64,000 bases of DNA from Rhizobiaceae bacterium (lineage in GTDB: Bacteria > Pseudomonadota > Alphaproteobacteria > Rhizobiales > Rhizobiaceae). The stretch lies in contig JAEPMJ010000003.1 in assembly GCA_017644005.1 (NCBI GenBank), positions 124,001-188,000 on the forward strand. The letters are read 5' to 3'. Made by a program: the position numbers and the translations under genes. Shown piece after piece: positions 51,195 to 59,816 of this stretch (position 1 is the stretch's first letter; each line of letters opens with the position of its first letter). Under the pieces are notes generated by a model, which saw only the letters and a list, made by a program, of their open reading frames with translations, had not been told where the DNA came from and ran no database searches.

Positions 51195-51602
51195 ATGACC
51201 TTGAACGAACATATCGCCGCCGGGCCGGCCTGGGTATTCTGGTGGGTCAACTTTCTCGGCATCGTCAACATCGCCGCAGTGCTTTTCCTGCTGAGATGGA
51301 ACGATGGCCGCATTCGCTTCGGCCGCATCGAAGCGGTGTTTATCCTGCTGGCGCTTGCCGGGTCGATTGTGCTGATCGAGGTGCTTTTCCGCCAATTCGG
51401 TTACAGCCGCATTCTCGGCCTTTCACACATACTCATGTGGACGCCGCTTGCCATCTATATCTGGAAACGGCTGCCGCGCTATCCGCGCTCGACACCATTT
51501 GGCATCTATCTCAGAGTGCTTCTGGCGACGATCTGCGTATCGCTCGTCTTCGACTATGTGGATTTCATTCGTTATCTGTCGGGCGACGCAATGATCGGCT
51601 GA
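51195..51602 (+). CDS. Hypothetical four-helix membrane protein, 135 aa
   Basis: I do not recognise this family. The product has about four hydrophobic helices: 'VFWWVNFLGIVNIAAVLFLL', 'AVFILLALAGSIVLIEVLF', 'ILGLSHILMWTPLAIYIW' and 'IYLRVLLATICVSLVFDYVDF'. The ATG at 51195 is preferred over the track's TTG at 51147. It follows mscS by 129 bp on the same strand and converges on the lrp gene with a 21-bp gap. Confidence 0.75.
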   Translation: MTLNEHIAAGPAWVFWWVNFLGIVNIAAVLFLLRWNDGRIRFGRIEAVFILLALAGSIVLIEVLFRQFGYSRILGLSHILMWTPLAIYIWKRLPRYPRSTPFGIYLRVLLATICVSLVFDYVDFIRYLSGDAMIG

Positions 51603-51623
51603 CTGGTGTCGCCCGCGCCGGCG

Positions 51624-52097
51624 TCAGGCCATGTCGGCGCGGATGCCCATGCCCGTACGGTCGATCACCTCGCGCAGCGCAAAGGACGAGTTGATCTTCG
51701 TCACATGCGGCATCGCCGACAGCCACTCCTTGTGGATACGCTCATAGTCCTCGAGGTCGCGCGCGGCGATGCGCAGAATATAGTCGTACTCACCCGACAT
51801 CAGGTGGCAGGACAGCACGTTGGGGCAGCGCCTGATCGCGGCCTCGAATTCCGAAAGCGATTTCTCGAACTGGCCGGACAGCGAAATATGCACGATCGCT
51901 GTCATCTTGTGCCCGAGCGCGGCATTGGAAAGCCGTGCATGATAGCCTGAAATGACACCCGACTGCTCGAGATTGTCGAGCCGGCGCGAGCAGGCCGACT
52001 GCGACAGGCCGACTTTGTCGGCGAGGGCTGCGTTGGAGATTCGACCTTGTTTCTGCAACGTATCCAGAATGGCGATATCAATCCTGTCCAAGAGCAT
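51624..52097 (-). CDS. Lrp/AsnC family transcriptional regulator (probable ald regulator)
   Basis: A 157-aa feast/famine regulator: an N-terminal winged helix-turn-helix ('LDRIDIAILDTLQKQGRIS', 'LADKVGLSQSACSRRLDNL') and a C-terminal RAM domain ('CHLMSGEYDYILRIAARDLEDYE'). It is divergent from ald across 145 bp, the classic arrangement for an alanine-responsive activator or repressor of alanine dehydrogenase, comparable to AldR or BkdR-type regulators. The shared spacer is locally AT-rich, as expected for Lrp-type binding, but I could not define an operator. Confidence 0.9.
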   Translation of the reverse strand: MLLDRIDIAILDTLQKQGRISNAALADKVGLSQSACSRRLDNLEQSGVISGYHARLSNAALGHKMTAIVHISLSGQFEKSLSEFEAAIRRCPNVLSCHLMSGEYDYILRIAARDLEDYERIHKEWLSAMPHVTKINSSFALREVIDRTGMGIRADMA

Positions 52098-52242
52098 TTC
52101 CCGTGTTTCTTTTCGTCAATCAGGCATTCTGCGCAAATAATAACGAAAAACGTGAACCAGGGCAATTGACGTCGCAAACACATGCGAAGCGAAATCCGTT
52201 ACCTTGGGTCAGGTTCAATGCCCCAGCCGGGAGGATATCGGG

Positions 52243-53358
52243 ATGCGTGTAGGCTGCCCCAAGGAAATCAAGAATCACGAATACCGCGTCGGTCTGACCC
52301 CGGGTTCGGTACGCGAGTATGTTGCGCATGGCCACTCCGTGGTCATCGAGAGCGGCGCCGGCGCCGGCATCGGCGCTGACGACAACGCCTACCGCGCCGC
52401 CGGTGCCCAGATCGTCAAGACTGCGGCCGAGGTTTTCACCCAGTCCGACATGATCGTGAAGGTGAAGGAGCCGCAGCCATCGGAATGGGTGCAACTGCGC
52501 GAAGACCAGATCCTCTACACCTATCTGCACCTGGCGCCTGATGCCGCGCAGACCAAAGGACTGGTCGAATCCGGCGTCACCGCTGTCGCCTACGAGACCG
52601 TGACCGACGACCGCGGCGGCCTGCCGCTGCTGGCGCCGATGTCTGAGGTTGCAGGGCGTCTGGCCATACAGGCGGGCGCAACCGCGCTGCAGAAGGCAAA
52701 TGGCGGCCGCGGCATCCTGCTGGGCGGCGTGCCGGGTGTGTTGCCGGCCAAAGTAACGGTCATCGGCGGCGGCGTCGTCGGCCTCCACTCGGCCAAGATG
52801 GCGGTCGGCCTTGGCGCCGACGTCACCATCATCGACCGTTCGATCCCGCGCCTGCGGCAGCTCGACGACATTTTCAACGGCCGTATTCACACGCGCTACT
52901 CGACCGTCGAAGCGATCGAGGAAGAGTGTTTCTCCGCCGACATGATTGTCGGTGCCGTGCTCATCCCGGGCGCTGCCGCGCCCAAACTCGTCAGCCGCGA
53001 AATGCTGTCGGGCATGAAGCCGGGCGCGGTTCTGGTCGACGTCGCAATCGACCAGGGCGGCTGCTTCGAGACCTCGAAGGCGACCACCCATGCCGATCCG
53101 ACCTACGAGGTCGACGGCATCGTTCATTATTGCGTTGCCAACATGCCGGGCGCGGTTCCGATCACCTCGGCACATGCGCTCAACAACGCCACACTGCATT
53201 ACGGCCTTCAGCTCGCGGACAAGGGCCTGAAGGCGCTGGTCGACGAGCCGCATCTCAGGAACGGCCTCAACGTCCACAAGGGCCGCATCACCAACCGCGC
53301 GGTTGCCGAGGCGCTCGGATACGAGATGGCCGAACCGAAGGCAGCACTCGCCGCCTGA
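52243..53358 (+). CDS. ald: Alanine dehydrogenase
   Basis: Ald interconverts L-alanine and pyruvate plus ammonia with NAD. The 371-aa protein is standard length and begins '[20 protein letters not shown]', with Lys and His of the active site in 'YTYLHLAPD' and preceding loops, NAD site '[24 protein letters not shown]', and '[17 protein letters not shown]' near the end. The ATG at 52243 follows GGGAGGATATCGGG. It is divergent from an Lrp-type regulator and ends at a strong terminator. Confidence 0.97.
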   Translation: MRVGCPKEIKNHEYRVGLTPGSVREYVAHGHSVVIESGAGAGIGADDNAYRAAGAQIVKTAAEVFTQSDMIVKVKEPQPSEWVQLREDQILYTYLHLAPDAAQTKGLVESGVTAVAYETVTDDRGGLPLLAPMSEVAGRLAIQAGATALQKANGGRGILLGGVPGVLPAKVTVIGGGVVGLHSAKMAVGLGADVTIIDRSIPRLRQLDDIFNGRIHTRYSTVEAIEEECFSADMIVGAVLIPGAAAPKLVSREMLSGMKPGAVLVDVAIDQGGCFETSKATTHADPTYEVDGIVHYCVANMPGAVPITSAHALNNATLHYGLQLADKGLKALVDEPHLRNGLNVHKGRITNRAVAEALGYEMAEPKAALAA

Positions 53359-53406
53359 ACCCGATCAAATGAGCGTCCGGCAAGGACGCCTCCTTCCCTG
53401 AAGCTG

Positions 53407-53436
53407 CCCGCCGATCGCAAGACCGGCGGGTTTTTT
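53407..53436 (+). terminator. Rho-independent terminator after ald
   Basis: CCCGCCG and CGGCGGG pair over 7 bp around a 10-base loop and are followed by TTTTTT. Confidence 0.9.
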
Positions 53437-53454
53437 GTTCAGTTTGCTGACGCC

Positions 53455-53928
53455 TCATGCGCGGTCAATGCGCATCTGGTAGCAATTGTTGCGGGCCGAG
53501 CGCATGTGAACATAGGCAACGTCGTCGCGCTCCAGAAGCTCATGCGCACGCGTGCAAATCTTCTGCGTCTCGGTGACTTCGCCTGTTCCGTAAACGATGC
53601 GGTCATCATGACCGTAGCCACGCAGAATGTAATCCGGCGTGGTGCGGATCATCTCGGGAAGAACATCGGTCTCCTCCGCCCGATCGCATTTCTCCGCATG
53701 GATGAAGACAGGCCCTGTTTCCGCATAGGGATGCAGTTCCGGGAACGGACGGTAGGCAAGGACCAGATAGTCTTCTCCTGCCCCGACATTTTTCAGACAA
53801 TGCCGGCAAAGCACGCCGTCGCCGTCCGAGGTCTTGCGCTCGGGTTTCATGCCGTAGGCATCGGGTTCGCCACGCTGGTATTTGCGGGCATGTTCGCTCG
53901 GGATGGCGACAAATCGAATCAGGCTCAT
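53455..53928 (-). CDS. DUF1203 family protein
   Basis: A 157-aa protein resembling DUF1203, a family of unknown function. It begins 'MSLIRFVAIPSEHARKYQRG' and has a CxxC pair ('GVLCRHCLKNVGAGEDYLVLAYRPF') that could bind a metal, then 'GPVFIHAEKC' and 'RGYGHDDRIVYGTGEV'. The start at 53928 follows GGAGAGCAGA; the track's 53970 adds unlikely residues. It is a single gene between the ald terminator and the OmpA-like gene. Confidence 0.8.
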   Translation of the reverse strand: MSLIRFVAIPSEHARKYQRGEPDAYGMKPERKTSDGDGVLCRHCLKNVGAGEDYLVLAYRPFPELHPYAETGPVFIHAEKCDRAEETDVLPEMIRTTPDYILRGYGHDDRIVYGTGEVTETQKICTRAHELLERDDVAYVHMRSARNNCYQMRIDRA

Positions 53929-54049
53929 TCTGCTCTCCATTCGCAGTTCATGGCATGATCTGGCGCGCATCGAAGAACGCCGCCACCCGTTTCACGCAAA
54001 AGCCTCCCGGACCGAACCCGGGAGGCAGCGCGTTCAATACACAACGCGC

Positions 54050-54625
54050 TTAGCGCAGGAATTCGTCGACGCGGCGCAGCGTGACGCGGCGGTTGCGCCA
54101 TTCCTCGTAAGGTGTGGGCACCAGCAGGTAGGATTCGCCGTAGCCCGCGGTCTGCAGCATGCGCGCGGGAATGCCGAAGTGGTAGACAAGCACCTGCTTC
54201 AGCGCATCTGCACGCCGTTCCGACAAACGCTGGTTCGAATAGTGCGAACCGACGGCGTCGGTGTGCCCTTCGATCAGGACGGTGGCAAACCGGCGGTTGC
54301 GCATCTGCCGCAGCGCATTGGCGATGTTCTCCACCTTACCGTACTGCGAATAGGGAATGACCGCGGAGCCGAAGGCGAAGTTGATCGACTGAATATCGAT
54401 CGCCGGCGCCAGCTTGCGGATTTCGGGGCGCACCTTGAGTTCCTGGATCGTCATGCGCTGATGCGGAGCTATTTTCAGCTTCGGACGCGCCTCGAGCTGG
54501 CGCAGGATTTTTCCGGCGGACGGCATCTCAGCGGCCGGAGCAAGCGCGAAACTGGTTGCCGAAGCGGCGGTCGGAGCAAGCATCGCGGCTGCAAGGCCGG
54601 CGATCACGGAGCGGCGGGTAAACAT
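54050..54625 (-). CDS. OmpA family (peptidoglycan-binding) lipoprotein-like or secreted protein
   Basis: A 191-aa protein with an N-terminal export signal ('FTRRSVIAGLAAAMLAPTAASA'; the RR makes Tat export possible) and a C-terminal OmpA-like domain. The domain shows 'INFAFGSAVIPYSQYGKVENIANAL', 'VLIEGHTDAVGSHYSNQRLSERRADAL' and 'GYGESYLLVPTPYEEWRNRRVTLRRVD', the peptidoglycan-binding pattern with conserved Asp and Arg. It lacks a lipobox cysteine, so it is probably periplasmic. The ATG at 54625 follows AGAGGAACGACC. Role: envelope anchoring, by family. Confidence 0.88.
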   Translation of the reverse strand: MFTRRSVIAGLAAAMLAPTAASATSFALAPAAEMPSAGKILRQLEARPKLKIAPHQRMTIQELKVRPEIRKLAPAIDIQSINFAFGSAVIPYSQYGKVENIANALRQMRNRRFATVLIEGHTDAVGSHYSNQRLSERRADALKQVLVYHFGIPARMLQTAGYGESYLLVPTPYEEWRNRRVTLRRVDEFLR

Positions 54626-54733
54626 GGTCGTTCCTCTCTGGTTCATTGGCGGGTTCCAATGACCGAACCATGCAAAATGCGCCCTGAAGCGGCGATGAAC
54701 GAGCTGTTTAGGTTAGGTCTGGTTTCTTGAGGC

Positions 54734-55294
54734 TTAGCGCATGACCACCGCAGCACGCTCCGCTTTCGACAGCGGCGTCAGCGTTTCCCGGGCCTGGCCG
54801 ACGGGTGAAAATCCCATCTTCTGGTAGAGCGGCAGAGCCGCAGGGTGGTCGAGCGTGCAGGTCTGCAGCACAACCTTGGCCGGATTGTGCTCCCATGCGG
54901 CTTCTATAGCAGCGCCCAGAAACCAGCGGCCGAGTCCCTGCCCAGCCGCATGCGCCATCAGGCCGAAATAAGCGATCTCGATTTCCGCCGGCAGGTCGAG
55001 CTTGAGTTCGAAAAAGCCGGCCGGCACCCCGTCTACGTACAAGACCCGCATGTCGCAGCGGGGACTTGCGAGCCGGGCGGAAAGCTCCTCGTCGGACAAC
55101 CTCAGCGCGTTCACCCATGTCCAGTCGCGACCGACCCGGTCCTGCAGGTAGCGATAGAAATGCAGCGGCACATTCTTTGCGGCCAAAAGCGCGATATGGC
55201 GGTTGAGTGGCGCCGGCACATGTCGCGCGGGCCGCGTATTCATCTCAAGATAGGTAACCGTTACCTCGACCGGCTTTCGGCCCCTGCCCGCCAT
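54734..55294 (-). CDS. GNAT family N-acetyltransferase
   Basis: A 186-aa GNAT-fold acetyltransferase. The acetyl-CoA binding region is 'YFGLMAHAAGQGLGRWFLGAAIEAAW' (the Q/R-x-x-G-x-G/A motif reads GQGLGR), followed by 'TLDHPAALPLYQKMGFSPVG'. The acceptor is unknown. It begins 3 bp after the sseA stop, so it is the last gene of an alaX-sseA-GNAT operon. Confidence 0.9.
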   Translation of the reverse strand: MAGRGRKPVEVTVTYLEMNTRPARHVPAPLNRHIALLAAKNVPLHFYRYLQDRVGRDWTWVNALRLSDEELSARLASPRCDMRVLYVDGVPAGFFELKLDLPAEIEIAYFGLMAHAAGQGLGRWFLGAAIEAAWEHNPAKVVLQTCTLDHPAALPLYQKMGFSPVGQARETLTPLSKAERAAVVMR

Positions 55295-55297
55295 TGT

Positions 55298-56149
55298 TCA
55301 GGCCTTTCCGGTCACGACCGGCGTGTCGGGACGGCTACCCCACTGCGACCAGGAACCGTCATAGAGCTTGTTGTCGGTGTGCCCGACCGATTCCAGCGCC
55401 AGGGTGATCGCCGCGGCGGTTACACCTGAACCGCAGCTCGTGACCACCGGCTTCTCCAAATCCAGACCTGATTTCTGAAGAACTTCCCGCAACTCTTTGA
55501 CAGGCAACAATTTACCGCCTTCTGCGATACTCAAAGCCGGGACGTTCACCGCGCCGGGCATATGGCCGGAGCGCATTCCGGCACGCGGTTCCGGGTCGGT
55601 GCCTTCAAATCTGCCCGCGGGCCGCGCGTCGGCGATCTGCGACGAACCGGTGTCGACGAGGCGCATCATTTCCTCGAAAGAGGCGACCCGGCTTTCATCG
55701 AACCTGGTGTCGAACACGCTGGCGGCGACATTGGTCTGCTCGTCGGTGACCGGCCTCCCTTCCCGCTTCCAGCCATCGATCCCGCCATCGAGCACACGGA
55801 CGTTCTTCGCGCCCATGACGCGGAACATCCACCAAACGCGCGGGGCCGAAAAGAAGCCCGGGCCATCGTAAACAACGATCGTATCGTCTTCGGATATGCC
55901 CATCGCGCTGGCAAAGGCTGCGAAAAGCCGCGCGTGCGGCAGCGAATGCGGCAGTCCCGTATCCGGCTCCACGACAAGGTCGTGATCGAAAAACACCGCG
56001 CCCGGGATGTGCCCCGCCTCGTATTCCGCCCTTGCATCGCGGTTGTTCGCCGGCAGATACCAGGAACCGTCAATGACGGAGAGGCCGGGCGTGCCCAGCT
56101 TCTCCTGCAGCCAGTCAGCCGAAACGACAAATTTCGAACGTTCAGACAT
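55298..56149 (-). CDS. sseA: 3-mercaptopyruvate sulfurtransferase
   Basis: A 283-aa double-rhodanese enzyme that transfers sulfur from 3-mercaptopyruvate, a cysteine breakdown product, to thiol or cyanide acceptors. The first, inactive rhodanese domain starts 'FVVSADWLQEKLGTPGLSVID'; the second carries the catalytic cysteine in 'PVVTSCGSGVTAAAITLAL', the CG(S/T)GVTA loop of mercaptopyruvate rather than thiosulfate enzymes. It lies 9 bp downstream of alaX and 3 bp upstream of the GNAT gene, in a sulfur-themed neighbourhood with cysK further upstream. Confidence 0.93.
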   Translation of the reverse strand: MSERSKFVVSADWLQEKLGTPGLSVIDGSWYLPANNRDARAEYEAGHIPGAVFFDHDLVVEPDTGLPHSLPHARLFAAFASAMGISEDDTIVVYDGPGFFSAPRVWWMFRVMGAKNVRVLDGGIDGWKREGRPVTDEQTNVAASVFDTRFDESRVASFEEMMRLVDTGSSQIADARPAGRFEGTDPEPRAGMRSGHMPGAVNVPALSIAEGGKLLPVKELREVLQKSGLDLEKPVVTSCGSGVTAAAITLALESVGHTDNKLYDGSWSQWGSRPDTPVVTGKA

Positions 56150-56158
56150 TGCCTCTCC

Positions 56159-56902
56159 TCAGCTTTCGGGCAGCGGGCCGAAACGGATGCGGAATCGGCG
56201 GTTTTCGCGCCCCTTCTTTTCGATCTTGCCGATGTGGATGCCGCCGACCTCGGCGGTGGAGCGCACATGCGTGCCTCCACAGGGCTGACTGTCTATATGC
56301 CCCTCATCACCTATACACACCAGCCTGATGCGGCCTGTGCCAACCGGCGGGCGCACATTCTTCGATTTCACCAGCCCCGGATTGGCGGCGAGTTCGTCGT
56401 CGGTGATCCAGCGGGTAAAGACGGGATGGTCCGTCGTGACCAGTTGCATCAGCTTTTCCGTGACGTCCGCCTTGTCGTAAGTCTGGTCGGGGATGTCGAA
56501 ATCAACGCGCGAGTCCGCTTCATTCACCGACGCACCGGTGATCGGAAAGGGACAGATCACCGTCAGCAGATGGCAGGCTGTGTGCATGCGCATCAGCTTC
56601 ATGCGCCGCTCCCAGTCGATGACAAGCTTCAGTTTTTCGCCGATTTCGGGCACGGGCGCATCGGGCGCCGGAATATGGATGATCTCATCCTTGCTGCCGC
56701 CGGTGATCGTGCCGGAAACGGCAATTTCTGACCCGTCGGGGCGAATCAGCTTGCCCGTGTCTCCGGGCTGACCTCCCGAGGTCGCGTAGAAGATAGTACG
56801 GTCGAGCACGATCCCGCCGCGTTCGTTGACGGCAGCGACTGTCGCGTCGGCATGAGCCAGATAGGCATCTTCGCGAAACAGGGGATCGGTGTTGGTTGTC
56901 AT
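56159..56902 (-). CDS. Alanyl-tRNA editing protein (AlaX-type)
   Basis: A 247-aa stand-alone homologue of the AlaRS editing domain that deacylates mischarged Ser-tRNA-Ala or Gly-tRNA-Ala. Zinc ligands are visible in 'MRMHTACHLLTVICPF' (H-x-x-x-H) and 'SQPCGGTHVRSTAEVG' (C-x-x-x-H). The N-terminal part begins with 'RTIFYATSGGQPGDTG', as in AlaX-M proteins. It is the first gene of the operon with sseA and the GNAT gene. Confidence 0.9.
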   Translation of the reverse strand: MTTNTDPLFREDAYLAHADATVAAVNERGGIVLDRTIFYATSGGQPGDTGKLIRPDGSEIAVSGTITGGSKDEIIHIPAPDAPVPEIGEKLKLVIDWERRMKLMRMHTACHLLTVICPFPITGASVNEADSRVDFDIPDQTYDKADVTEKLMQLVTTDHPVFTRWITDDELAANPGLVKSKNVRPPVGTGRIRLVCIGDEGHIDSQPCGGTHVRSTAEVGGIHIGKIEKKGRENRRFRIRFGPLPES

Positions 56903-57022
56903 GAATTGGCGGCCCTGGGTAGAGTGAACTCTGTCACCCTAATCGTGTGCCTTGCCATGCGTCCGGTTGCAAGTCGGGCGCATTTCACATGATTGTACCA
57001 GCCGCGGAAACCCTGCCTTCCG

Positions 57023-57997
57023 TCATTCGGCTGCGGCGCGCGCGCCACCGAACAGATAACCGTGAAAAGCGCCATCGGACATCGCCAGCGTTATCCTGGC
57101 AATCACTGCCGTCGCCGCCACCGCGAATACCAGCCGACCGACGAAAATGCCGGCGAAATCAGCCCCCAGCGCGAGGAACAATGCGGTGTCTTCGATAATG
57201 CTGTGCGCAAAGCCCATGAATACGCAGGAGAGGAACACCTGCCGAGGCGATATTGTGCCGCTGCGCGCTTCCCGGATCAGCAGACCGCCGCCATAGGAGA
57301 TACCAAGGAACAGCCCGACGCTGGTGAAGGCACGCGCCTCTCCGCGAATGCCGGCCAGCTTCAGCAATGGGCCGAGCGCGCGCATCAGCCCTTCCATGAT
57401 GCCGGTGATCCTGAACAGCTCGAGCATCCAGGCAAGAGCGACAAGGATGACCAGCATCCAAAGGCACGTTTCGGCGAGACCCCACAGAAACGACAACCAG
57501 TCGTGAGTGGGAACTGCCGGAATAAAACCGGGACTGACCGGGTCCGACAGCCAGCCCGTCGTGGACAGGACAAGGTGCAGCAGGCCGGCATATGCCATGC
57601 CTCCAAACAGCCGCAGCGCTGTCGTGACCATGAAGGCTGGCCCTGCTTTTTGAATGATCTTCTGTTCGATCGGCAGCGCGTGCGCAAACAGCAGAATGCT
57701 GGCGAATACGGTGACGTCAGCGGTCGTCAGCGTATCGGGCGGGGCGAGAACGAACAGAAGCGGAACCGCGCCCCAGAGGCCGACGAGCAATCCGACCAGC
57801 CAGGCCAGGCCCAGGTCGGCAGGCAGGCCGAACAGCCTCATCAACGGGTCGAACGCCGGCGAAATGAAGGCAATTACGCCAAGCCTCGCCAAAATCTCGG
57901 TCGCGATTGTCACCGGTACAATCAGGCGCACCAGTTCCCAGTAGATGGCTAGCGTGTCGCGCGTTTTCGTGACAAAGCCGTGAATATGTCGGTGCAT
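57023..57997 (-). CDS. Nucleoside-recognition (Gate) domain membrane protein
   Basis: A 324-aa membrane protein with about eight helices and the 'Gate'/nucleoside-recognition fold seen in SpmA/SpmB and CNT transporters. The repeat-like stretches 'GVIAFISPAFDPLMRLFGLPADLGLAWLVGL' and 'GIMEGLMRALGPLLKLAGIRGEARAFTSVGLFLGISYGGGLLIREARSG' fit it. Substrate is unknown. The ATG at 57997 follows AAGGAGGCGTTCA. It is divergent from an Lrp-type regulator with a 96-bp spacer containing a palindrome, so that regulator probably controls it. Confidence 0.85.
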   Translation of the reverse strand: MHRHIHGFVTKTRDTLAIYWELVRLIVPVTIATEILARLGVIAFISPAFDPLMRLFGLPADLGLAWLVGLLVGLWGAVPLLFVLAPPDTLTTADVTVFASILLFAHALPIEQKIIQKAGPAFMVTTALRLFGGMAYAGLLHLVLSTTGWLSDPVSPGFIPAVPTHDWLSFLWGLAETCLWMLVILVALAWMLELFRITGIMEGLMRALGPLLKLAGIRGEARAFTSVGLFLGISYGGGLLIREARSGTISPRQVFLSCVFMGFAHSIIEDTALFLALGADFAGIFVGRLVFAVAATAVIARITLAMSDGAFHGYLFGGARAAAE

Positions 57998-58056
57998 TGA
58001 ACGCCTCCTTGGAGGCCAACCCTTTAGACCGGTTGCATTCGCAGTTGTGGTCAAAA

Positions 58057-58074
58057 ATTGCAGTATTGTGCAAT
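58057..58074. promoter_or_regulatory. Palindrome, possible operator of the divergent Lrp regulator
   Basis: ATTGCA and TGCAAT form a 6-bp inverted repeat around six bases, and another ATTGCAT follows at 58078-58084. The AT-rich site lies between the divergent membrane-protein and Lrp genes, where an Lrp-type autoregulatory site is expected. Binding is inference. Confidence 0.45.
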
Positions 58075-58093
58075 TTTATTGCATACTCCCTTC

Positions 58094-58558
58094 ATGGAAC
58101 TCACCCTCGACAAGATCGACATCAAGCTGCTCAACCTCCTGCAACGGGACGCATCGGCGACCAACGCACGCCTTGCGGATTCGGTCGGGCTTTCGCCGTC
58201 AAGCTGTCTGCGGCGTATCAGGCGGCTGAAGGCGAGCGGCGTGATCGAAAGGGTGGTGGCCATTGTCAACCCGGCCAAGACCGGACGGGTTTTAAAGGCG
58301 CTGGTAACCGTCGAGCTCAACCGGCATGGCGAACAGCACATGCAGCGCTTTTTCGACCTCGTGCGTCAGGAACCGGCCGTTGCGCAGGCTTATGCGGTGA
58401 CCGGCGATGCGGACATTGCGCTGCAATTGCGGCTGCGCGACATGCAAGAATACGACGAGTTGTGCCAACGCCTGTTTCAGGACCAGACCAATGTGGCGCG
58501 TTATGTCACCATGATGATCATCCGCACGGCAAAGGACGAAACTGCATTGCCGCTCTAG
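58094..58558 (+). CDS. Lrp/AsnC family transcriptional regulator
   Basis: A 154-aa feast/famine regulator with an N-terminal helix-turn-helix ('LDKIDIKLLNLLQRDASATN', 'LADSVGLSPSSCLRRIRRLKASGVI') and a RAM ligand-binding domain ('VAQAYAVTGDADIALQLRLRDMQEYDEL'). The ATG at 58094 replaces the track's TTG at 58058; no strong ribosome-binding site is seen, so the transcript may be leaderless or weakly translated. It is divergent from the Gate-domain gene, its likely target, and converges on cysK with a 6-bp gap. Confidence 0.9.
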   Translation: MELTLDKIDIKLLNLLQRDASATNARLADSVGLSPSSCLRRIRRLKASGVIERVVAIVNPAKTGRVLKALVTVELNRHGEQHMQRFFDLVRQEPAVAQAYAVTGDADIALQLRLRDMQEYDELCQRLFQDQTNVARYVTMMIIRTAKDETALPL

Positions 58559-58564
58559 CCGCCG

Positions 58565-59602
58565 TCAGGCTGGCGCATCCTCGAACGGCACCTCGATCGT
58601 CGATCGCGCATCCATCCAGTCCGGCACCGGCAGGTTCTTGCTGCGCAGGAATTCGGGATTGAACAGTTTCGACTGATAGCGGGTTCCGTAGTCGCACAGG
58701 ATGGTCACGATGGTGTGCCCGGGTCCCAGATCGCGCGCAAGGCGGATGGCGCCGGCGATGTTGATGCCGGTCGAACCGCCCATGCACAGGCCCTCTTCCT
58801 GCACGAGGTTGAAAACGATGGGCAGCGCTTCCTCGTCCGGCACCTGGAAGGAGAAGTCGGGCGTGAATCCATCGAGATTTGCGGTAATGCGCCCCTGGCC
58901 GATTCCCTCGGTGATCGACGTACCTTCGGACTTCAAGACACCGTCGGTGTAGAAGCTGTGCAGCGCCGCGCCCAGCGGGTCGGCAATCGCAATCTTAACG
59001 TCCTTGTTGTGCGATCGCAGGCCGGCCGCCACCCCGGCAAGCGTACCCCCGGTGCCAACGGCGGATACGAAGCCGTCGAGCCTGCCGCCGGTCTGCGCCC
59101 AGATTTCCTCGGCAGTCGTTTCGATATGTCCATCCCGATTGGCAACATTGTCAAACTGGTTGGCCCAGATCGCGCCGTTTGGTTCGGTCTTCGCCAGTTG
59201 CTCGGCGAGCCGGCCTGAGACCTTCACGTAGTTGTTGGGGTTCTTGTACGGGACAGCAGGAACCTCGATCAGCTCCGCGCCGAGTACACGCAGCGCATCC
59301 TTCTTTTCCTGACTCTGGGTGTCGGGAATGACGATCACCGTACGATAGCCGAGTGCCTTCGCCACAACAGTGAGGCCAATTCCGGTGTTACCGGCGGTGC
59401 CTTCCACGATCACGCCGCCAGGCTTCAAGAGCCCGCGCTTTTCAGCGTCGCGAATGATGAAAAGTCCGGCGCGGTCCTTCACCGACTGGCCGGGATTCAT
59501 GAATTCGGCCTTGCCGAGAATTTCGCAGCCGGTCTCCTCGGACGCACGTTTGAGGCGGATGAGCGGCGTGTTGCCGATGGCGTCGATTGCCGATTGAAAC
59601 AT
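58565..59602 (-). CDS. cysK: Cysteine synthase A (O-acetylserine sulfhydrylase)
   Basis: A 345-aa PLP-dependent enzyme that makes cysteine from O-acetylserine and sulfide. The PLP lysine is Lys42 in 'FMNPGQSVKDRAGLF', the substrate loop is 'VEGTAGNTGIGLTVVAKALG' (TAGNT where classical CysK has TSGNT), and the phosphate-binding loop is 'SAVGTGGTLAGVAAGL'. At 345 aa it is longer than E. coli CysK and belongs to an alphaproteobacterial type; a cystathionine beta-synthase-like activity cannot be excluded. It is divergent from an SDR gene across 214 bp. Confidence 0.92.
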   Translation of the reverse strand: MFQSAIDAIGNTPLIRLKRASEETGCEILGKAEFMNPGQSVKDRAGLFIIRDAEKRGLLKPGGVIVEGTAGNTGIGLTVVAKALGYRTVIVIPDTQSQEKKDALRVLGAELIEVPAVPYKNPNNYVKVSGRLAEQLAKTEPNGAIWANQFDNVANRDGHIETTAEEIWAQTGGRLDGFVSAVGTGGTLAGVAAGLRSHNKDVKIAIADPLGAALHSFYTDGVLKSEGTSITEGIGQGRITANLDGFTPDFSFQVPDEEALPIVFNLVQEEGLCMGGSTGINIAGAIRLARDLGPGHTIVTILCDYGTRYQSKLFNPEFLRSKNLPVPDWMDARSTIEVPFEDAPA

Positions 59603-59735
59603 GTTACGGTCCTTGTCTGGTGCGCCGGCAGGGCATCGCGTTGCGCGCCGCGGCGGTCAAGCTAACAGTTGTCTAGAAACGGCGAACGAGCCTTTCAAGG
59701 AGCTATTTTGCGCGAAATGGCGCTTTTGCGACAAT

Positions 59736-59774
59736 CGGTTGCGGCTTGCCCGAAACCTTGCGCCGGCGCAACCG
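59736..59774. other. Inverted repeat in the cysK-SDR spacer
   Basis: CGGTTGCG and CGCAACCG are exact complements separated by 23 bases, 43 bp before the SDR start. It could be a regulator site or chance. Confidence 0.3.
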
Positions 59775-59816
59775 TATCTGGAAGGTAGACAGACACACTG
59801 CTCAGGAAGGCATTTC

